A stretch of DNA of 64,000 nt from Vibrio salilacus. Its GTDB lineage: Bacteria; Pseudomonadota; Gammaproteobacteria; Enterobacterales; Vibrionaceae. The stretch spans positions 54,510-118,509 of the forward strand of contig NZ_NIVQ01000011.1 of assembly GCF_002811245.1 (NCBI RefSeq). The letters are read 5' to 3'. The position numbers and the translations under genes were made by a program. How positions within the stretch are numbered: the first letter of the stretch is position 1; the number at the start of each line of letters is the position of its first letter. Of the stretch, positions 1 to 10,443 are shown in pieces. The notes under the pieces were generated by a model. It saw only the letters and a program-made list of their open reading frames with translations. It was not told where the DNA came from and did not search any database.

Positions 1-1190
1 ATGCTTTCTCGAGTGCGTTTACGTGTCATTTCGACCAGCCCCAACTGAGTGAAACCGTTAATATTAGTTTTGACTCGGTCTTTATCTAGCGCCGTTGCCA
101 ACGACATCAATACTCGATTGCGGTGTTCATCTGAGATCATATCAATAAAGTCGATAATGATGATCCCGCCAAGATTACGCAGTCGCAGTTGACGAGCGAT
201 GGCCTGAGTTGCTTCGATATTGGTATTAAAGATAGTCTCTTCGAGGTTGCGACGCCCGACAAACGCACCTGTATTGATGTCGACGGTGGTCATGGCTTCG
301 GTTTGATCGATGATCAAATAGCCGCCCGATTTGAGCTCAACTTTGCGATCAAGAGAACGTTGGATCTCGTTTTCGGTGTCATACATATCGAAGATCGGTT
401 TATCACCCTCGTAAAGCTCAAGCTTGTCAGTCAGCTCAGGAACGTACTCACAAGTAAACTCTTTGAGGTTTTCAAACTCTTGGCGTGAATCAACTAAGAT
501 CTTGTTTAATTCGGTGCCAACAAAATCACGCAAAATTCGCTGTGACAAACCAAGTTCACCATATAAGGCAGAGCGGGTTTTGTACTTGCTGCGACGTTCA
601 TTGACTTTTAACCATAAACGCTTAAGGAATGCGGCATCTTGAGCAAGCTCTTTATTGTCAGCGCCTTCTGCAGCGGTGCGAATAATAAATCCACCATTTT
701 CATCACAATACTGGCCGACCACTTTTTTCAAGCGGTTGCGCTCACCTTCACTTTCGATGCGCTGAGAGACCCCAACATGACTTGCTCCGGGCATAAACAC
801 CAAATAACGTGAAGGCAAGGTGATATCAGTGGTTAACCGGGCACCTTTGGTGCCGAGTGGGTCTTTAACCACTTGCACCACGATATCTTGTCCTTGACGA
901 ACTAGTTCTGAAATATCACGGACTTGAAACTGCTGCTTTTCGTTCTCCGCGACACATTCAGTATGTGGGACAATATCGGAAGCATGTAGAAAAGCGGCTT
1001 TTTCTAAACCGATATCAACAAAAGCCGCCTGCATCCCCGGCAGCACTCGACTGACTTTACCTTTATAGATATTTCCAACAATACCTCGCTTTGCTTCACG
1101 TTCGACATGGATTTCTTGAAGGACTCCCCCTTCAATCATGGCCACACGAGTTTCACTTGGGGTCACATTGATCAACAACTCTGCACTCAT
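1..1190 (-). CDS. rng: Ribonuclease G, N-terminal 396 codons (3' end beyond window)
   Basis: Endoribonuclease of the RNase E/G family, acting in 16S rRNA 5'-end maturation and mRNA decay. The reading frame starts at the ATG at 1190 (MSAELLINVTPSETRVAM) and is open to the window edge, so the C-terminus is missing. An S1-like RNA-binding region comes first (about residues 35-125, including the segment GIVGNIYKGKVSRVLPGMQA). The catalytic core follows, with both metal-binding Asp segments visible: TTVDINTGAFVG and GGIIIIDFIDM. The Zn-link cysteines would lie off the edge. It is the last gene of the mreBCD-maf-rng run, 19 bp after maf, the usual gammaproteobacterial order. Family assignment is secure. 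Confidence 0.95.
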   Translation of the reverse strand, partial: MSAELLINVTPSETRVAMIEGGVLQEIHVEREAKRGIVGNIYKGKVSRVLPGMQAAFVDIGLEKAAFLHASDIVPHTECVAENEKQQFQVRDISELVRQGQDIVVQVVKDPLGTKGARLTTDITLPSRYLVFMPGASHVGVSQRIESEGERNRLKKVVGQYCDENGGFIIRTAAEGADNKELAQDAAFLKRLWLKVNERRSKYKTRSALYGELGLSQRILRDFVGTELNKILVDSRQEFENLKEFTCEYVPELTDKLELYEGDKPIFDMYDTENEIQRSLDRKVELKSGGYLIIDQTEAMTTVDINTGAFVGRRNLEETIFNTNIEATQAIARQLRLRNLGGIIIIDFIDMISDEHRNRVLMSLATALDKDRVKTNINGFTQLGLVEMTRKRTRES

Positions 1191-1209
1191 GAGCGCACCT
1201 CAAAAATAA

Positions 1210-1770
1210 TTATAAGAATTTGTGCAAGAGCTGGTCAGTTTCATAGAGAGGCAAGCCGACGACGGCGTAATAACTACCTTCAATCCGAGTGACAAATCGT
1301 CCACCGAGACCTTGAATTCCATAACTACCAGCTTTATCGCATGGCTCACCCGTTTGCCAATATTGTTCTATTTCTTGTTCTGACAAGGGTTTAAACCATA
1401 CGTCTGTGGTCACAACCACAGTCTCTTGAATCTCTTTAGTCATGACAGTCACGGCTGTCATCACTTGATGTGCTCGATCTGAAAGCATCATCAGCATCTG
1501 TTTAGCATGCGCTAAATCATCCGGCTTTTCCAATACCTTCTCATCGCAAACGACAATCGTATCAGAGCCAATCACTACCGAGTCTGGCTGCTGCTTCACC
1601 GCCGCTCTTGCTTTGTCTTGCGATAATCGCGCCACGTAGTTGTAAGCACCTTCACCAGATTGGCGCTGCTCCTCAACATCCGTTTTGATGACATCAAACT
1701 GATAGCCGAGTTGAGTCAGTAACGCTTTACGGCGCGGCGAGGCCGAAGCCAGAATCAGTGTTTGCTTCAT
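1210..1770 (-). CDS. maf: Maf-family nucleoside triphosphate pyrophosphatase (YhdE type)
   Basis: 186-aa Maf/YhdE house-cleaning pyrophosphatase, which hydrolyses dTTP/UTP and modified nucleotides to monophosphates. The N-terminal signature LILASASPRRKALLTQLG (residues 4-21) carries the conserved S-x-S-PRR phosphate-binding loop. SVVIGSDTIV and the GSYGIQGLGG loop are the other family hallmarks. Length is normal. It lies 3 bp after mreD and 19 bp before rng, so it is surely cotranscribed with the shape genes. The paralogue YceF has different loop residues; genomic context beside mreD and rng fits the YhdE subtype. Confidence 0.93.
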   Translation of the reverse strand: MKQTLILASASPRRKALLTQLGYQFDVIKTDVEEQRQSGEGAYNYVARLSQDKARAAVKQQPDSVVIGSDTIVVCDEKVLEKPDDLAHAKQMLMMLSDRAHQVMTAVTVMTKEIQETVVVTTDVWFKPLSEQEIEQYWQTGEPCDKAGSYGIQGLGGRFVTRIEGSYYAVVGLPLYETDQLLHKFL

Positions 1771-1773
1771 TAT

Positions 1774-2262
1774 CTATCTAATATGCCAATGGCGTCGCAC
1801 TCGACGCATCAATAAGAACATCCACGGCCACAAAATGCAGTTAATTAGACCGCTCCATAACGAGACTGGATTAAATGTGACATCTTGAATCAGGTATTCG
1901 CCAAAGAAGATCAAAACATCCAATATTACCGATATCGTGCCAATAACAATCGCTTGCTGCCACAAGGCCACATTGCGTAAGACGAGAAAATTGAGCGCGA
2001 CCAGATAAATGACAACCGACATCATCATGCCGCGAATACCTAGCGTTGAACCAAGTAGCAAATCCCACAATAAGCCCAACACCAAGGCTGAACCAACATT
2101 CACCCGATGCGGCAGAGCCAGCACCCAGTAACAAGTCACCAGTAGCAACCATGACGGACGCAGTAAGTCCAACATGCCTGGCCATGGAATGGTTTGCAGT
2201 GTCAGAGCAATCAAAAACGAGCCAGCAATGACAAGTTTACCTTTTAGTACACTATTTGCCAT
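1774..2262 (-). CDS. mreD: Rod shape-determining protein MreD
   Basis: 162-aa inner-membrane component of the Rod (elongasome) complex, linking cytoplasmic MreB to periplasmic MreC and the PBP2-RodA synthase. About five hydrophobic segments are visible, beginning at residues 10-27, and the protein ends in a basic tail (MRRVRRHWHIR). Length matches the family. It starts 5 bp after the mreC stop and ends 3 bp before maf. Assignment rests on hydrophobicity, size and its fixed place after mreC. Confidence 0.93.
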   Translation of the reverse strand: MANSVLKGKLVIAGSFLIALTLQTIPWPGMLDLLRPSWLLLVTCYWVLALPHRVNVGSALVLGLLWDLLLGSTLGIRGMMMSVVIYLVALNFLVLRNVALWQQAIVIGTISVILDVLIFFGEYLIQDVTFNPVSLWSGLINCILWPWMFLLMRRVRRHWHIR

Positions 2263-2267
2263 TGCAG

Positions 2268-3137
2268 TTACTCCTCAAGATTCTCAGGCAATACTTGTTG
2301 AATTTTCTCCTGACGAGAATCATTTGGCCAGATCAATAGCAGGTAACGCAGACGTTCAAAGTCGACCACAGGTTCGGCCTCAATCATGGCAAATTCGCGT
2401 GCCGTATCTCGCTCAACTTTCGCCACATGTGCCACCGGAAAACCTTCAGGGTAGATACCGCCTAAGCCCGAAGTGACTAATAGATCGCCTTCTTCGATAT
2501 CGAGACTCATCGGAATATGGTCAAGATTAATACGATCGCTTTTTCCAGTGCCTGACGCAATCACTCGAATGTCGTTACGAATCACTTGTACTGGGATCGC
2601 ACTCAAGCTATCGGTGAGTAACAGTACACGGCTATTGTGCGCCGAAACAAAGGTCACTTGACCAACAATGCCTTTCTCATTCGCCACAGGTTGGCCAATG
2701 TAAACACCATCAATCATACCTTTATCGATAACAACTTGGTGACGATAAGGTGAGGTATCTACCGCCATTACTTCCGTCACGACCTTGCGCTCATCGCGAA
2801 TAAACGATGAACCCAATAACTTACGCAGTCTTTGGTTCTCTTCACGGTACTGATCAAGCAATAGCAGATCGTTTTTAAGGCGCAAAACTTCACGCTTTAG
2901 CACCCGAGTGCTTTCCATATAGTCTTGGCGTACGTTAAAGCGCTCGTAAGCACCATCAAACATGACCCGCGGAACATCGGCTAAGTACTGAATCGGCGCA
3001 ACTAGGCTATTGAGTAAATAACGCACTTGAGCAAATGTACCTAAACGACTATCAGCCAGCATAAAGCTGGCTGATAGAATAATGGCAAAAAATAGGCGTA
3101 ACTGAAGTGAAGGTCCCCGGCCAAAAATAGGCTTCAT
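2268..3137 (-). CDS. mreC: Rod shape-determining protein MreC
   Basis: 289-aa bitopic membrane protein that positions periplasmic peptidoglycan synthases along MreB filaments. Residues 1-12 are basic and cytoplasmic, residues 13-30 form the single membrane anchor, residues 65-110 are a heptad-rich coiled coil (VLKREVLRLKNDLLLLDQYR), and the rest is the periplasmic beta-rich domain (VVIDKGMIDGVYIGQPV, ending in DLLVTSGLGGIYPEGFPV). Length and order are typical. It follows mreB by 52 bp and precedes mreD by 5 bp. Confidence 0.96.
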   Translation of the reverse strand: MKPIFGRGPSLQLRLFFAIILSASFMLADSRLGTFAQVRYLLNSLVAPIQYLADVPRVMFDGAYERFNVRQDYMESTRVLKREVLRLKNDLLLLDQYREENQRLRKLLGSSFIRDERKVVTEVMAVDTSPYRHQVVIDKGMIDGVYIGQPVANEKGIVGQVTFVSAHNSRVLLLTDSLSAIPVQVIRNDIRVIASGTGKSDRINLDHIPMSLDIEEGDLLVTSGLGGIYPEGFPVAHVAKVERDTAREFAMIEAEPVVDFERLRYLLLIWPNDSRQEKIQQVLPENLEE

Positions 3138-3189
3138 AAACTATGAGATCCTTATCTTACTGCTCTTGGCTTTCACCAAGAGAATTCGA

Positions 3190-4314
<1,125 letters not shown>

Positions 4315-4402
4315 GATCACCAAACATGGGCTAAAACACGCAATTTCTAACCTTAGGCTAACTTAATGATTGAAATTGGCTTTTATTCGCGAGCACAACG
4401 CA

Positions 4403-7400
4403 CTATGGTGCACTGTTTTCACGCCACCAAATAACGCGGTCGCTACCTCGGTACAATCCAAATTGTACTCGGCCCTCTTCGGTATTATCGTTGTCAAGAT
4501 CACCATCATCATCTTTGTCTTCTCGTAGCCAAGGAACACCTTGAGTGCTCATATTATAGGTGGTGGTGATGCTACCATTGTTACCCGCTCCTGGCGGGCT
4601 AAATTCTATCCAAGACTCGCCTCTACTTATTATCGAAGAGGTTAGATTAGCATTAACTTCTGGTTGAGTAGGATTGCCTGAAACCACGACTGTATAGTCA
4701 TCCGAGGTGAGTTCAAAGCTGCTAATGCTCCCTAAGTTAGTGCATGAATCATCGATATTGGTTTCGAAGCTAGCATCTTTATATTGCTGTATTGCTAATT
4801 TTTGCCTTAGCGTTGTTAAGTCAGAACCATAGGTATCATGGATAACTAAACGCCCCCAGCGAAGTTGCATGCTTGCGTCTACATTATCAAAGCTAATGCC
4901 TTGACAGTCGCTCTCTTGATCTGAATCAGCCGTTTTGAAGCAAACGCCATCTGAGTCTTTGAGATCATTTTTGTCCAAAACAAGTTGGAAACTAGCCGTA
5001 AACGGATTAATTGGCGTAGCTGGTTTGTCGTAGACCATCACTTCGTTGTTTAGTGCAATAGCACTCGAATTTGACTGTACTCTTACAACTGTGGGAGCGG
5101 GATTACTCGTCGTATCTAAACTTATGTTTACACCATTGGCATCAAGATAGTTTCTATTTCCCCAATCATTGTTATAACGCCACCAGTCGTCGATAAGATA
5201 GTTACTAATGTCAGAACCATCGACTGTTTTGGGATTGAGCGCTAATTGTGGCTCATCTGAGTAGCCAAATGGCTGACCAATATAGTTAAAACTGCCACAA
5301 AAGGCTTCTAACTTAGGCTCTTTATCTTGTACCTTCGACACCGCTAAATAAGCAGGGATAAAGCGACCGATATTGCCACTAACACCCAAAGCAATCTCTC
5401 TATTAGTACTTCCATAGAATGGAGCTTGAGGCTCCGCGGTGAAATCAAATACCCCAACCTCAGAAACCGACTGTGTGACACTATTAGTACCATTCAAAAT
5501 CGGAGCATGGTTGTAAGAGGTTGCAGTGATGCTTCCTTCGCTTCCTGTTGACGGCTCAACCAAACTATGGCTGATGGTAATCCCACTATGTTTGTAGTTG
5601 GGCGTCACGTCATCTTCTTGATTGTAAGCCGTCACCTTAAGCGTAAACTCTTCCCCTGCTTTGGCAAAGACATCACAATTAGTATCCGCACTACTGCAGG
5701 ATCCGGTTCCACTATCCGAATTTTCAGCTGTAACTGTCAGGTATTTAGGAAAACTGACGAAATTAGCACTTCCGGTTAGCGCTAGCTCTTGTTCATCACC
5801 GGTACCGATGAATGTTGCATTAAGCTGTACATGCCCTGCATCATCATAATTGAGTTCAACAGATGCTTGACCTGTGCTATCAAAATCTAAGCTAAAATTT
5901 GTCGCAGAAGGTTCATCGTCACCGATATCTTGCTCTGTGCCAGAGGCATTAATAGACACCTTAGGAGTACCGATTAACTCTGCACCCGCAGGATCGATGT
6001 ACTGACTCCAAAGATCAACGCTTTTGGTCTGATTAGCAAACCTCGCGACACACTGATCGGCACTGCTGCCCTGCTGGACAGCTTTGATTGTCGCAGTAAC
6101 CGCTTCCGCTGCATACTTATCTGGGACATCAACTAAAAAGCCACTTTCCGTAAACAAAACATCACAATTGTCTGCACTCCAGTTGCCATTACCCGTCGAG
6201 CACAAGTTTTCAGAGAAAGGCCGTGCCGTCGGTGTCGAGCCCGACACATCTAGCGTTACGATTCCCGGTTGGTTTTTACGAATAAAAAATGTCCCTGAAC
6301 CACCAGAAAATGTCTTAACGTTGCCACCGACCCAGCCCCCACCGCCCGTTATGGAGGCGGGAGAGAGTGTCGCTGTCACTGTTCCGGTATATTGTTCGCT
6401 ACATGTTGCATTCATACACGCTGTGATCACAACCTCTTCTTGACTACAAGTTGGCTCTTGCCCTGAATGCGCAATACGAAAATGATCAACCTGCTCCCCG
6501 ACGTCACGAGACTTCAAGGCACAAACCTTAAAGTTTTCAATCTCATGGTTATTAACTGATCCACCCGTTGAGCCTGCAAGAGAAAGTAAGAACTCTTCGG
6601 GTGTCGCACCTTGATTAGGATTCGATAACACATTAAACCAATCGATAACTGTCTGCATATTGCCATTCACCAGACGATCCACACGAACATAAACCGCGTT
6701 ATTATTTCGTGAATCGATGGTGATGAAATAGCGATGACCAGGACCTGGCCCCGGGAAAGAACAGCCCCACCATTGACAAGTACGACGTACATCCAGCTTG
6801 GGGTTCAAATTAGCGGCAGTTCCTACTAGATAGCGGTAACTTGCGGCTTCAGAGCCTCGAATAGCAACGGCTTGGCGACGAAAACCAGGCCCTCCGACTC
6901 TTCCCTCTGTTGGGTTGGAGTAATTTCCCCATTCATCCAAACCAACTCCAAGCCAACCTCCAGCAAACCCCGGCTTAATTGGGTTGGAACTTGTGGTAGG
7001 TGCATACCCTAAAGAGCCGCCAAAACCACCTGTTCTGGGAATAATCTCGGCATCCGAAAAAATCACCGACACCCCATCTGCACCATTACCGGTTAAATTC
7101 GCCCACGCATAGTAATCAAACTCAACAGTAACTAAGTTGCCAGCCGCCGGAAAAATTCGTTGATAAGTCACAGCGGTCGCTTGGTTTCCAATAGCCTCGG
7201 TAAGACGCAAGCGGTCACTAACTATTCTCGGTGTAAAGTTACCAGTACTGGTAAAAGGTACCCAGCTTTGCCCCAGACTTGAGCGATTAAAATCATCGCT
7301 AAAGCAAGTATAGCCTTGTTGTTCAAATTGATTAATACGACTCGAACCCGACATAGTTAATTGCTTTGCGGTCACTCGGCCATTTAATACTGAATTATTA

Positions 7401-8116
7401 TTTAAGGTCAGTTGATCTGCAGCATAAATATATCCATTTACAATACTTTGATTATTCAATGAGATACTACCATAAGCGACAATCGTCAAATTGCCCGTAG
7501 ATGTTGCATTGAGTTGACTGCCAGAGATTTCGGTATTACCTAAAATAAAAATCCGTACATCACCATCAATGACCAATTGACTATTTTGGACGAAATTTGC
7601 TGACTCAAACCAATAATCTCCACTGGTTAAAATTGCTTTGGCATTTTGATTTAGTTGAAAATTTTTGATTCGATATCCATTATTGTTTGGCAAAAATGTC
7701 AGTTCACATCCACTGGTTAAATTAACTTGATTGAGCGTATTTATTGACGTGGATTGAGTGGTTGAACATCCAATATTTTCATTCGAATTCCAATTGGGGA
7801 AAGAATTTGGCCCCGTAAGAGACAAAGACGGTGTTGATAAACTCCCCGTGACCACACATTGCTGACCATCACAACCATTACTAGGTAATCCAGCCCCAAG
7901 GTTAGAAGAACAAAACGCTAATGCCTGACCACCTGTTCCCGTTATTTTGGCTGAGTTATTTTGTGTAAATTGCGGATTGGGCGCATCACTGCAACTACCA
8001 TGACCTTGAGCTACGCTCGGGAAATAAATGGTTTGATCGATATTCTGAAACGACCAAGCGCAAGCAGGCAGCAGTACCAAACACCCCACGAGCGTTTTAA
8101 CTAACGATCTATTCAC
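4403..8116 (-). CDS. mshQ: MSHA biogenesis protein MshQ, lectin-like
   Basis: 1237-aa exported protein and last gene of the MSHA pilus locus. An N-terminal signal peptide is clear (residues 1-22, LVGCLVLLPACAW). A beta-helix-like Asn/Ser-rich stretch covers about residues 100-265. Residues about 270-530 resemble a concanavalin/L-type lectin fold, starting CFSDDFNRSSLGQSW. The C-terminal half is long, Cys-containing and beta-rich, as in the DUF6701 region of Vibrio and Shewanella MshQ proteins. It is much larger than a minor pilin and more AT-rich and Asn/Ser-rich than its neighbours. It overlaps mshP by 8 bp. A role as a tip-associated adhesin or surface component is inferred, not shown. Confidence 0.85.
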   Translation of the reverse strand: MNRSLVKTLVGCLVLLPACAWSFQNIDQTIYFPSVAQGHGSCSDAPNPQFTQNNSAKITGTGGQALAFCSSNLGAGLPSNGCDGQQCVVTGSLSTPSLSLTGPNSFPNWNSNENIGCSTTQSTSINTLNQVNLTSGCELTFLPNNNGYRIKNFQLNQNAKAILTSGDYWFESANFVQNSQLVIDGDVRIFILGNTEISGSQLNATSTGNLTIVAYGSISLNNQSIVNGYIYAADQLTLNNNSVLNGRVTAKQLTMSGSSRINQFEQQGYTCFSDDFNRSSLGQSWVPFTSTGNFTPRIVSDRLRLTEAIGNQATAVTYQRIFPAAGNLVTVEFDYYAWANLTGNGADGVSVIFSDAEIIPRTGGFGGSLGYAPTTSSNPIKPGFAGGWLGVGLDEWGNYSNPTEGRVGGPGFRRQAVAIRGSEAASYRYLVGTAANLNPKLDVRRTCQWWGCSFPGPGPGHRYFITIDSRNNNAVYVRVDRLVNGNMQTVIDWFNVLSNPNQGATPEEFLLSLAGSTGGSVNNHEIENFKVCALKSRDVGEQVDHFRIAHSGQEPTCSQEEVVITACMNATCSEQYTGTVTATLSPASITGGGGWVGGNVKTFSGGSGTFFIRKNQPGIVTLDVSGSTPTARPFSENLCSTGNGNWSADNCDVLFTESGFLVDVPDKYAAEAVTATIKAVQQGSSADQCVARFANQTKSVDLWSQYIDPAGAELIGTPKVSINASGTEQDIGDDEPSATNFSLDFDSTGQASVELNYDDAGHVQLNATFIGTGDEQELALTGSANFVSFPKYLTVTAENSDSGTGSCSSADTNCDVFAKAGEEFTLKVTAYNQEDDVTPNYKHSGITISHSLVEPSTGSEGSITATSYNHAPILNGTNSVTQSVSEVGVFDFTAEPQAPFYGSTNREIALGVSGNIGRFIPAYLAVSKVQDKEPKLEAFCGSFNYIGQPFGYSDEPQLALNPKTVDGSDISNYLIDDWWRYNNDWGNRNYLDANGVNISLDTTSNPAPTVVRVQSNSSAIALNNEVMVYDKPATPINPFTASFQLVLDKNDLKDSDGVCFKTADSDQESDCQGISFDNVDASMQLRWGRLVIHDTYGSDLTTLRQKLAIQQYKDASFETNIDDSCTNLGSISSFELTSDDYTVVVSGNPTQPEVNANLTSSIISRGESWIEFSPPGAGNNGSITTTYNMSTQGVPWLREDKDDDGDLDNDNTEEGRVQFGLYRGSDRVIWWRENSAP

Positions 8117-8537
8117 TTTTCACCCCCACTTCAATAACTCGCTGCAACGTCCAATCGCCAGCTTGACAACGCCCGGTTGACGTCAGTTGATGAACAGTAC
8201 GGCCATCATCCATATCGCCCACTGAGTTACATTCAACTTGTGCGCTACATTGCGCTAATCCTTCACCTTCAAACGTGAGTGATTGTACAGAATTAGTATG
8301 GCAACTGCCGTCGGTTGTCGTTTGATAAAAACGACTCAGTTCAACGTTGATCGCCGAACGCGCCGCCATTTCGGCGCGAGTGCCTATCACCATCGATACC
8401 AACTGTTGGCTATTGCGCTGTTGATTGCGGTTAGCGACCGAGGCAACAAAGCCGACCACCACAATGATAAAGATGACCAACACTAAGCCGCTGCCTTGCT
8501 GTTTACGGCGTGTTGTAGATAAGCGCATCATGGTCAA
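8109..8537 (-). CDS. mshP: MSHA biogenesis protein MshP
   Basis: 142-aa PilX-like component of the MSHA pilus. After a short basic leader (MTMMRLSTTRRKQQG) comes a GSGLVLVIFIIVVVGFVASV membrane helix, resembling the prepilin-like N-terminus of PilX proteins but without the classical GFTLxE. The C-terminal part has four cysteines, including CSAQVEC. Nearby in-frame ATGs at 8531 and 8528 are alternative starts. It overlaps the 3' end of mshO and the 5' end of mshQ, indicating tight translational coupling in the BACDOPQ operon. Confidence 0.85.
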   Translation of the reverse strand: MTMMRLSTTRRKQQGSGLVLVIFIIVVVGFVASVANRNQQRNSQQLVSMVIGTRAEMAARSAINVELSRFYQTTTDGSCHTNSVQSLTFEGEGLAQCSAQVECNSVGDMDDGRTVHQLTSTGRCQAGDWTLQRVIEVGVKSE

Positions 8538-9276
8538 ACCTCACCTCTTCACCGCGGTCGGAAAATGTCAGTTCAATTTTCACTAAGCCATTGCGTTGTA
8601 GCTCTGGCTGTGTGACGTGAAAATTGGCTTGGCTAATGTTTTCAGCCATCAATACTGGAGTGCCAAGCTGTTCAGGGCTGAGCGCACTGCGATTAAGCGC
8701 GTAATCCGCATAACGATAAATCCGACTGTTCTGATAACAAAAAGCCACTGGCGTGCGATAAAAATAAACTCGCTTAGCTGGCGATTGAATCTCAAACCCC
8801 GTCGGTTGCGTCAAGACTACATCGACCATGCTTGTGTTGTTGGGTGATGTAAAATCCACATCCGCGTTTACTTGCGCTGTTTGTCCGCTGGCACTTGGCG
8901 TTTGACGTAGCGAAGCGGCGTTGGTTGGAAACACGACCAGACGATCGCCATTGAGTACCTTTTTGTCGATCGGTAACAACCGTACCGCAGCCGAAGGCGA
9001 TTGCACGGTTGGCAGCTCACTGTAGATCGCGCTGTCAGTGATCGGTAAAAACTCAATGCAACCATTTTCCACCATCACGCTGTTTGGCACCGCTTCACGC
9101 AATTCTCGGCTCAGCCGCTCAGTAACAAAGCGCCCTTGTTGGATCAAAGCTTCACGGGCGGTGGTATCAACATAAATACCCATACTTTGGCGGATCACAG
9201 AGCCTAAAAATAGCCCGACCACCGACAACAGAATAATCGTAATCACCATTTCCATTAAGGTAAAACCACGCGCCAT
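8503..9276 (-). CDS. mshO: MSHA minor prepilin MshO
   Basis: 257-aa type IV prepilin-like protein (PilW-like). The class III leader is very short: MARG followed by FTLMEMVITIILL, with cleavage expected after G4 and the conserved Glu at mature position 5. The remainder is a periplasmic/pilus globular domain. Its start overlaps the mshD stop by one base (TGATG), and its 3' end overlaps mshP. It probably joins the initiating minor-pilin complex of the MSHA pilus. Confidence 0.9.
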   Translation of the reverse strand: MARGFTLMEMVITIILLSVVGLFLGSVIRQSMGIYVDTTAREALIQQGRFVTERLSRELREAVPNSVMVENGCIEFLPITDSAIYSELPTVQSPSAAVRLLPIDKKVLNGDRLVVFPTNAASLRQTPSASGQTAQVNADVDFTSPNNTSMVDVVLTQPTGFEIQSPAKRVYFYRTPVAFCYQNSRIYRYADYALNRSALSPEQLGTPVLMAENISQANFHVTQPELQRNGLVKIELTFSDRGEEVRFDHDALIYNTP

Positions 9277-9842
9277 CAGTAGTTCCCCTTAATGGCGGCA
9301 AACGGGTAGCGATTGCCTTGTGAATCAATAATCACCACCTTGATGCGTTTATAATGGCTGAGCTGATTAGCATTAACGCCTGTAAACTGACCGCTATTAT
9401 CCTGCTCATAAAAGACATTAACGGTAACAGTAAAATTACGATAACTGCTATCAAGAGGTTGACCAAGCACGTCTTGAATCGGCCTTGGTGTAGCCGTGAT
9501 AAAGTCGTCCACATCGTTAAATTCGGTAGTCATCGATTCACCATCATCGCCCAGTTCAGACGGTGCGCTACATAACTGCCTATCTGTCGTAGCCACAATC
9601 ACACACTCTGGTAAGCCGCCATTGGGGCCTGAATTGCGGTCAAACTGACGCCCCAAAATTTCATCCAATACCGCTCTGCCCAGCTCAGCGGCTTTGACCG
9701 CAATCACCTGCTCGGCGCTCTGCTGCGAACGCGGGTAAAGGGCCGCCGCCAAGCCAGTAATCGCAATCGCGGTGATGGTGATAACAATGATCATTTCCAC
9801 CAGGGTAAAGCCACGCGTTCGGTTAATTGGCTTAACAGGCAT
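9276..9842 (-). CDS. mshD: MSHA minor prepilin MshD
   Basis: 188-aa type IV prepilin-like protein. The start is placed at the ATG at 9842 (MPVKPINRTRG|FTLVEMIIVITI), which gives a normal short basic leader ending in Gly and overlaps the end of mshC by 11 bp. The longer frame open to 9890 would add 16 residues inside mshC and is unlikely. The mature protein has the N-terminal hydrophobic helix and two mid-domain cysteines. Predicted minor pilin, processed by the prepilin peptidase PilD. Confidence 0.9.
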   Translation of the reverse strand: MPVKPINRTRGFTLVEMIIVITITAIAITGLAAALYPRSQQSAEQVIAVKAAELGRAVLDEILGRQFDRNSGPNGGLPECVIVATTDRQLCSAPSELGDDGESMTTEFNDVDDFITATPRPIQDVLGQPLDSSYRNFTVTVNVFYEQDNSGQFTGVNANQLSHYKRIKVVIIDSQGNRYPFAAIKGNY

Positions 9843-10305
9843 AGATATAGCCCTCAGTATTGATGCATACTTGGCGCTGATCGCTTGCACTGGAAATCAT
9901 TACGGTACAGAGTGAAGTGGTGCATTGAGCGGCGCGGCCTAGAGAGTCAAAATCAAGATAACCATTAGGTGTAGAAAGGGTTAACGTTACACCACTTGGC
10001 ACAGTAACTAACGAGACATCATTAGCCAACTCACTGCTACAAATCTCTGGTGTTTCGGGCTGCAAAGGCTTCACTTGCCCGGTTTGATTAGCGGTTACTA
10101 ACCAACGATTACAATAACCCGTGCGCTGCATGGCGCGGTTTTGGGTTAGACGCAATGAGGCTAACACTTCGCTTTGTGTAGTCACGCTTGAAAAACCAGA
10201 CGTTCCAGAATAACGACTGGCGGCATAAGCAGATAGAATACCGAGCAAGAGAATAACGACAATCAGCTCGACCAGAGTAAAGCCAGTATGTTTTAAGCGC
10301 GCCAT
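9832..10305 (-). CDS. mshC: MSHA minor prepilin MshC
   Basis: 157-aa prepilin-like protein with leader MARLKHTG|FTLVELIVVILLLG and conserved Glu5. The start at 10305 is preferred over 10326 because it gives the standard leader. The bases just upstream (CGGGTTGTTTCACT) closely match the mshB start region. A C-terminal Cys-bounded loop is typical of pilins (TTSLCTVM and QVCINTEGYIYAC). It lies downstream of the intrinsic terminator that follows mshA, so it should be expressed below the major pilin. Confidence 0.9.
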   Translation of the reverse strand: MARLKHTGFTLVELIVVILLLGILSAYAASRYSGTSGFSSVTTQSEVLASLRLTQNRAMQRTGYCNRWLVTANQTGQVKPLQPETPEICSSELANDVSLVTVPSGVTLTLSTPNGYLDFDSLGRAAQCTTSLCTVMISSASDQRQVCINTEGYIYAC

Positions 10306-10412
10306 AGTGAAACAACCCGAAACCACAATACGGTTAAGTATAACCTAACCAGGTTTGCCACTGTTGTTTTTTAAGGAAATTTGAGAGGCGTTGAGGGTAA
10401 AAAACGGATACG

Positions 10413-10434
10413 AAAAAGGCCAGCGATGCTGGCC
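10413..10434 (-). terminator. Intrinsic terminator after mshA
   Basis: On the minus strand, GGCCAGC-ATC-GCTGGCC is followed at once by TTTTT, about 10 bp past the mshA stop. It lies inside the BACDOPQ gene string and probably lets the major pilin be made in excess over the minor pilins downstream. Confidence 0.85.
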
Positions 10435-10443
10435 TCAGAATTG

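Noticed and set aside
1871..2185. 104-codon alternative frame within mreD
   Set aside because: Same strand, different frame from mreD; lacks the membrane pattern and start signal, while mreD has fixed operon context.
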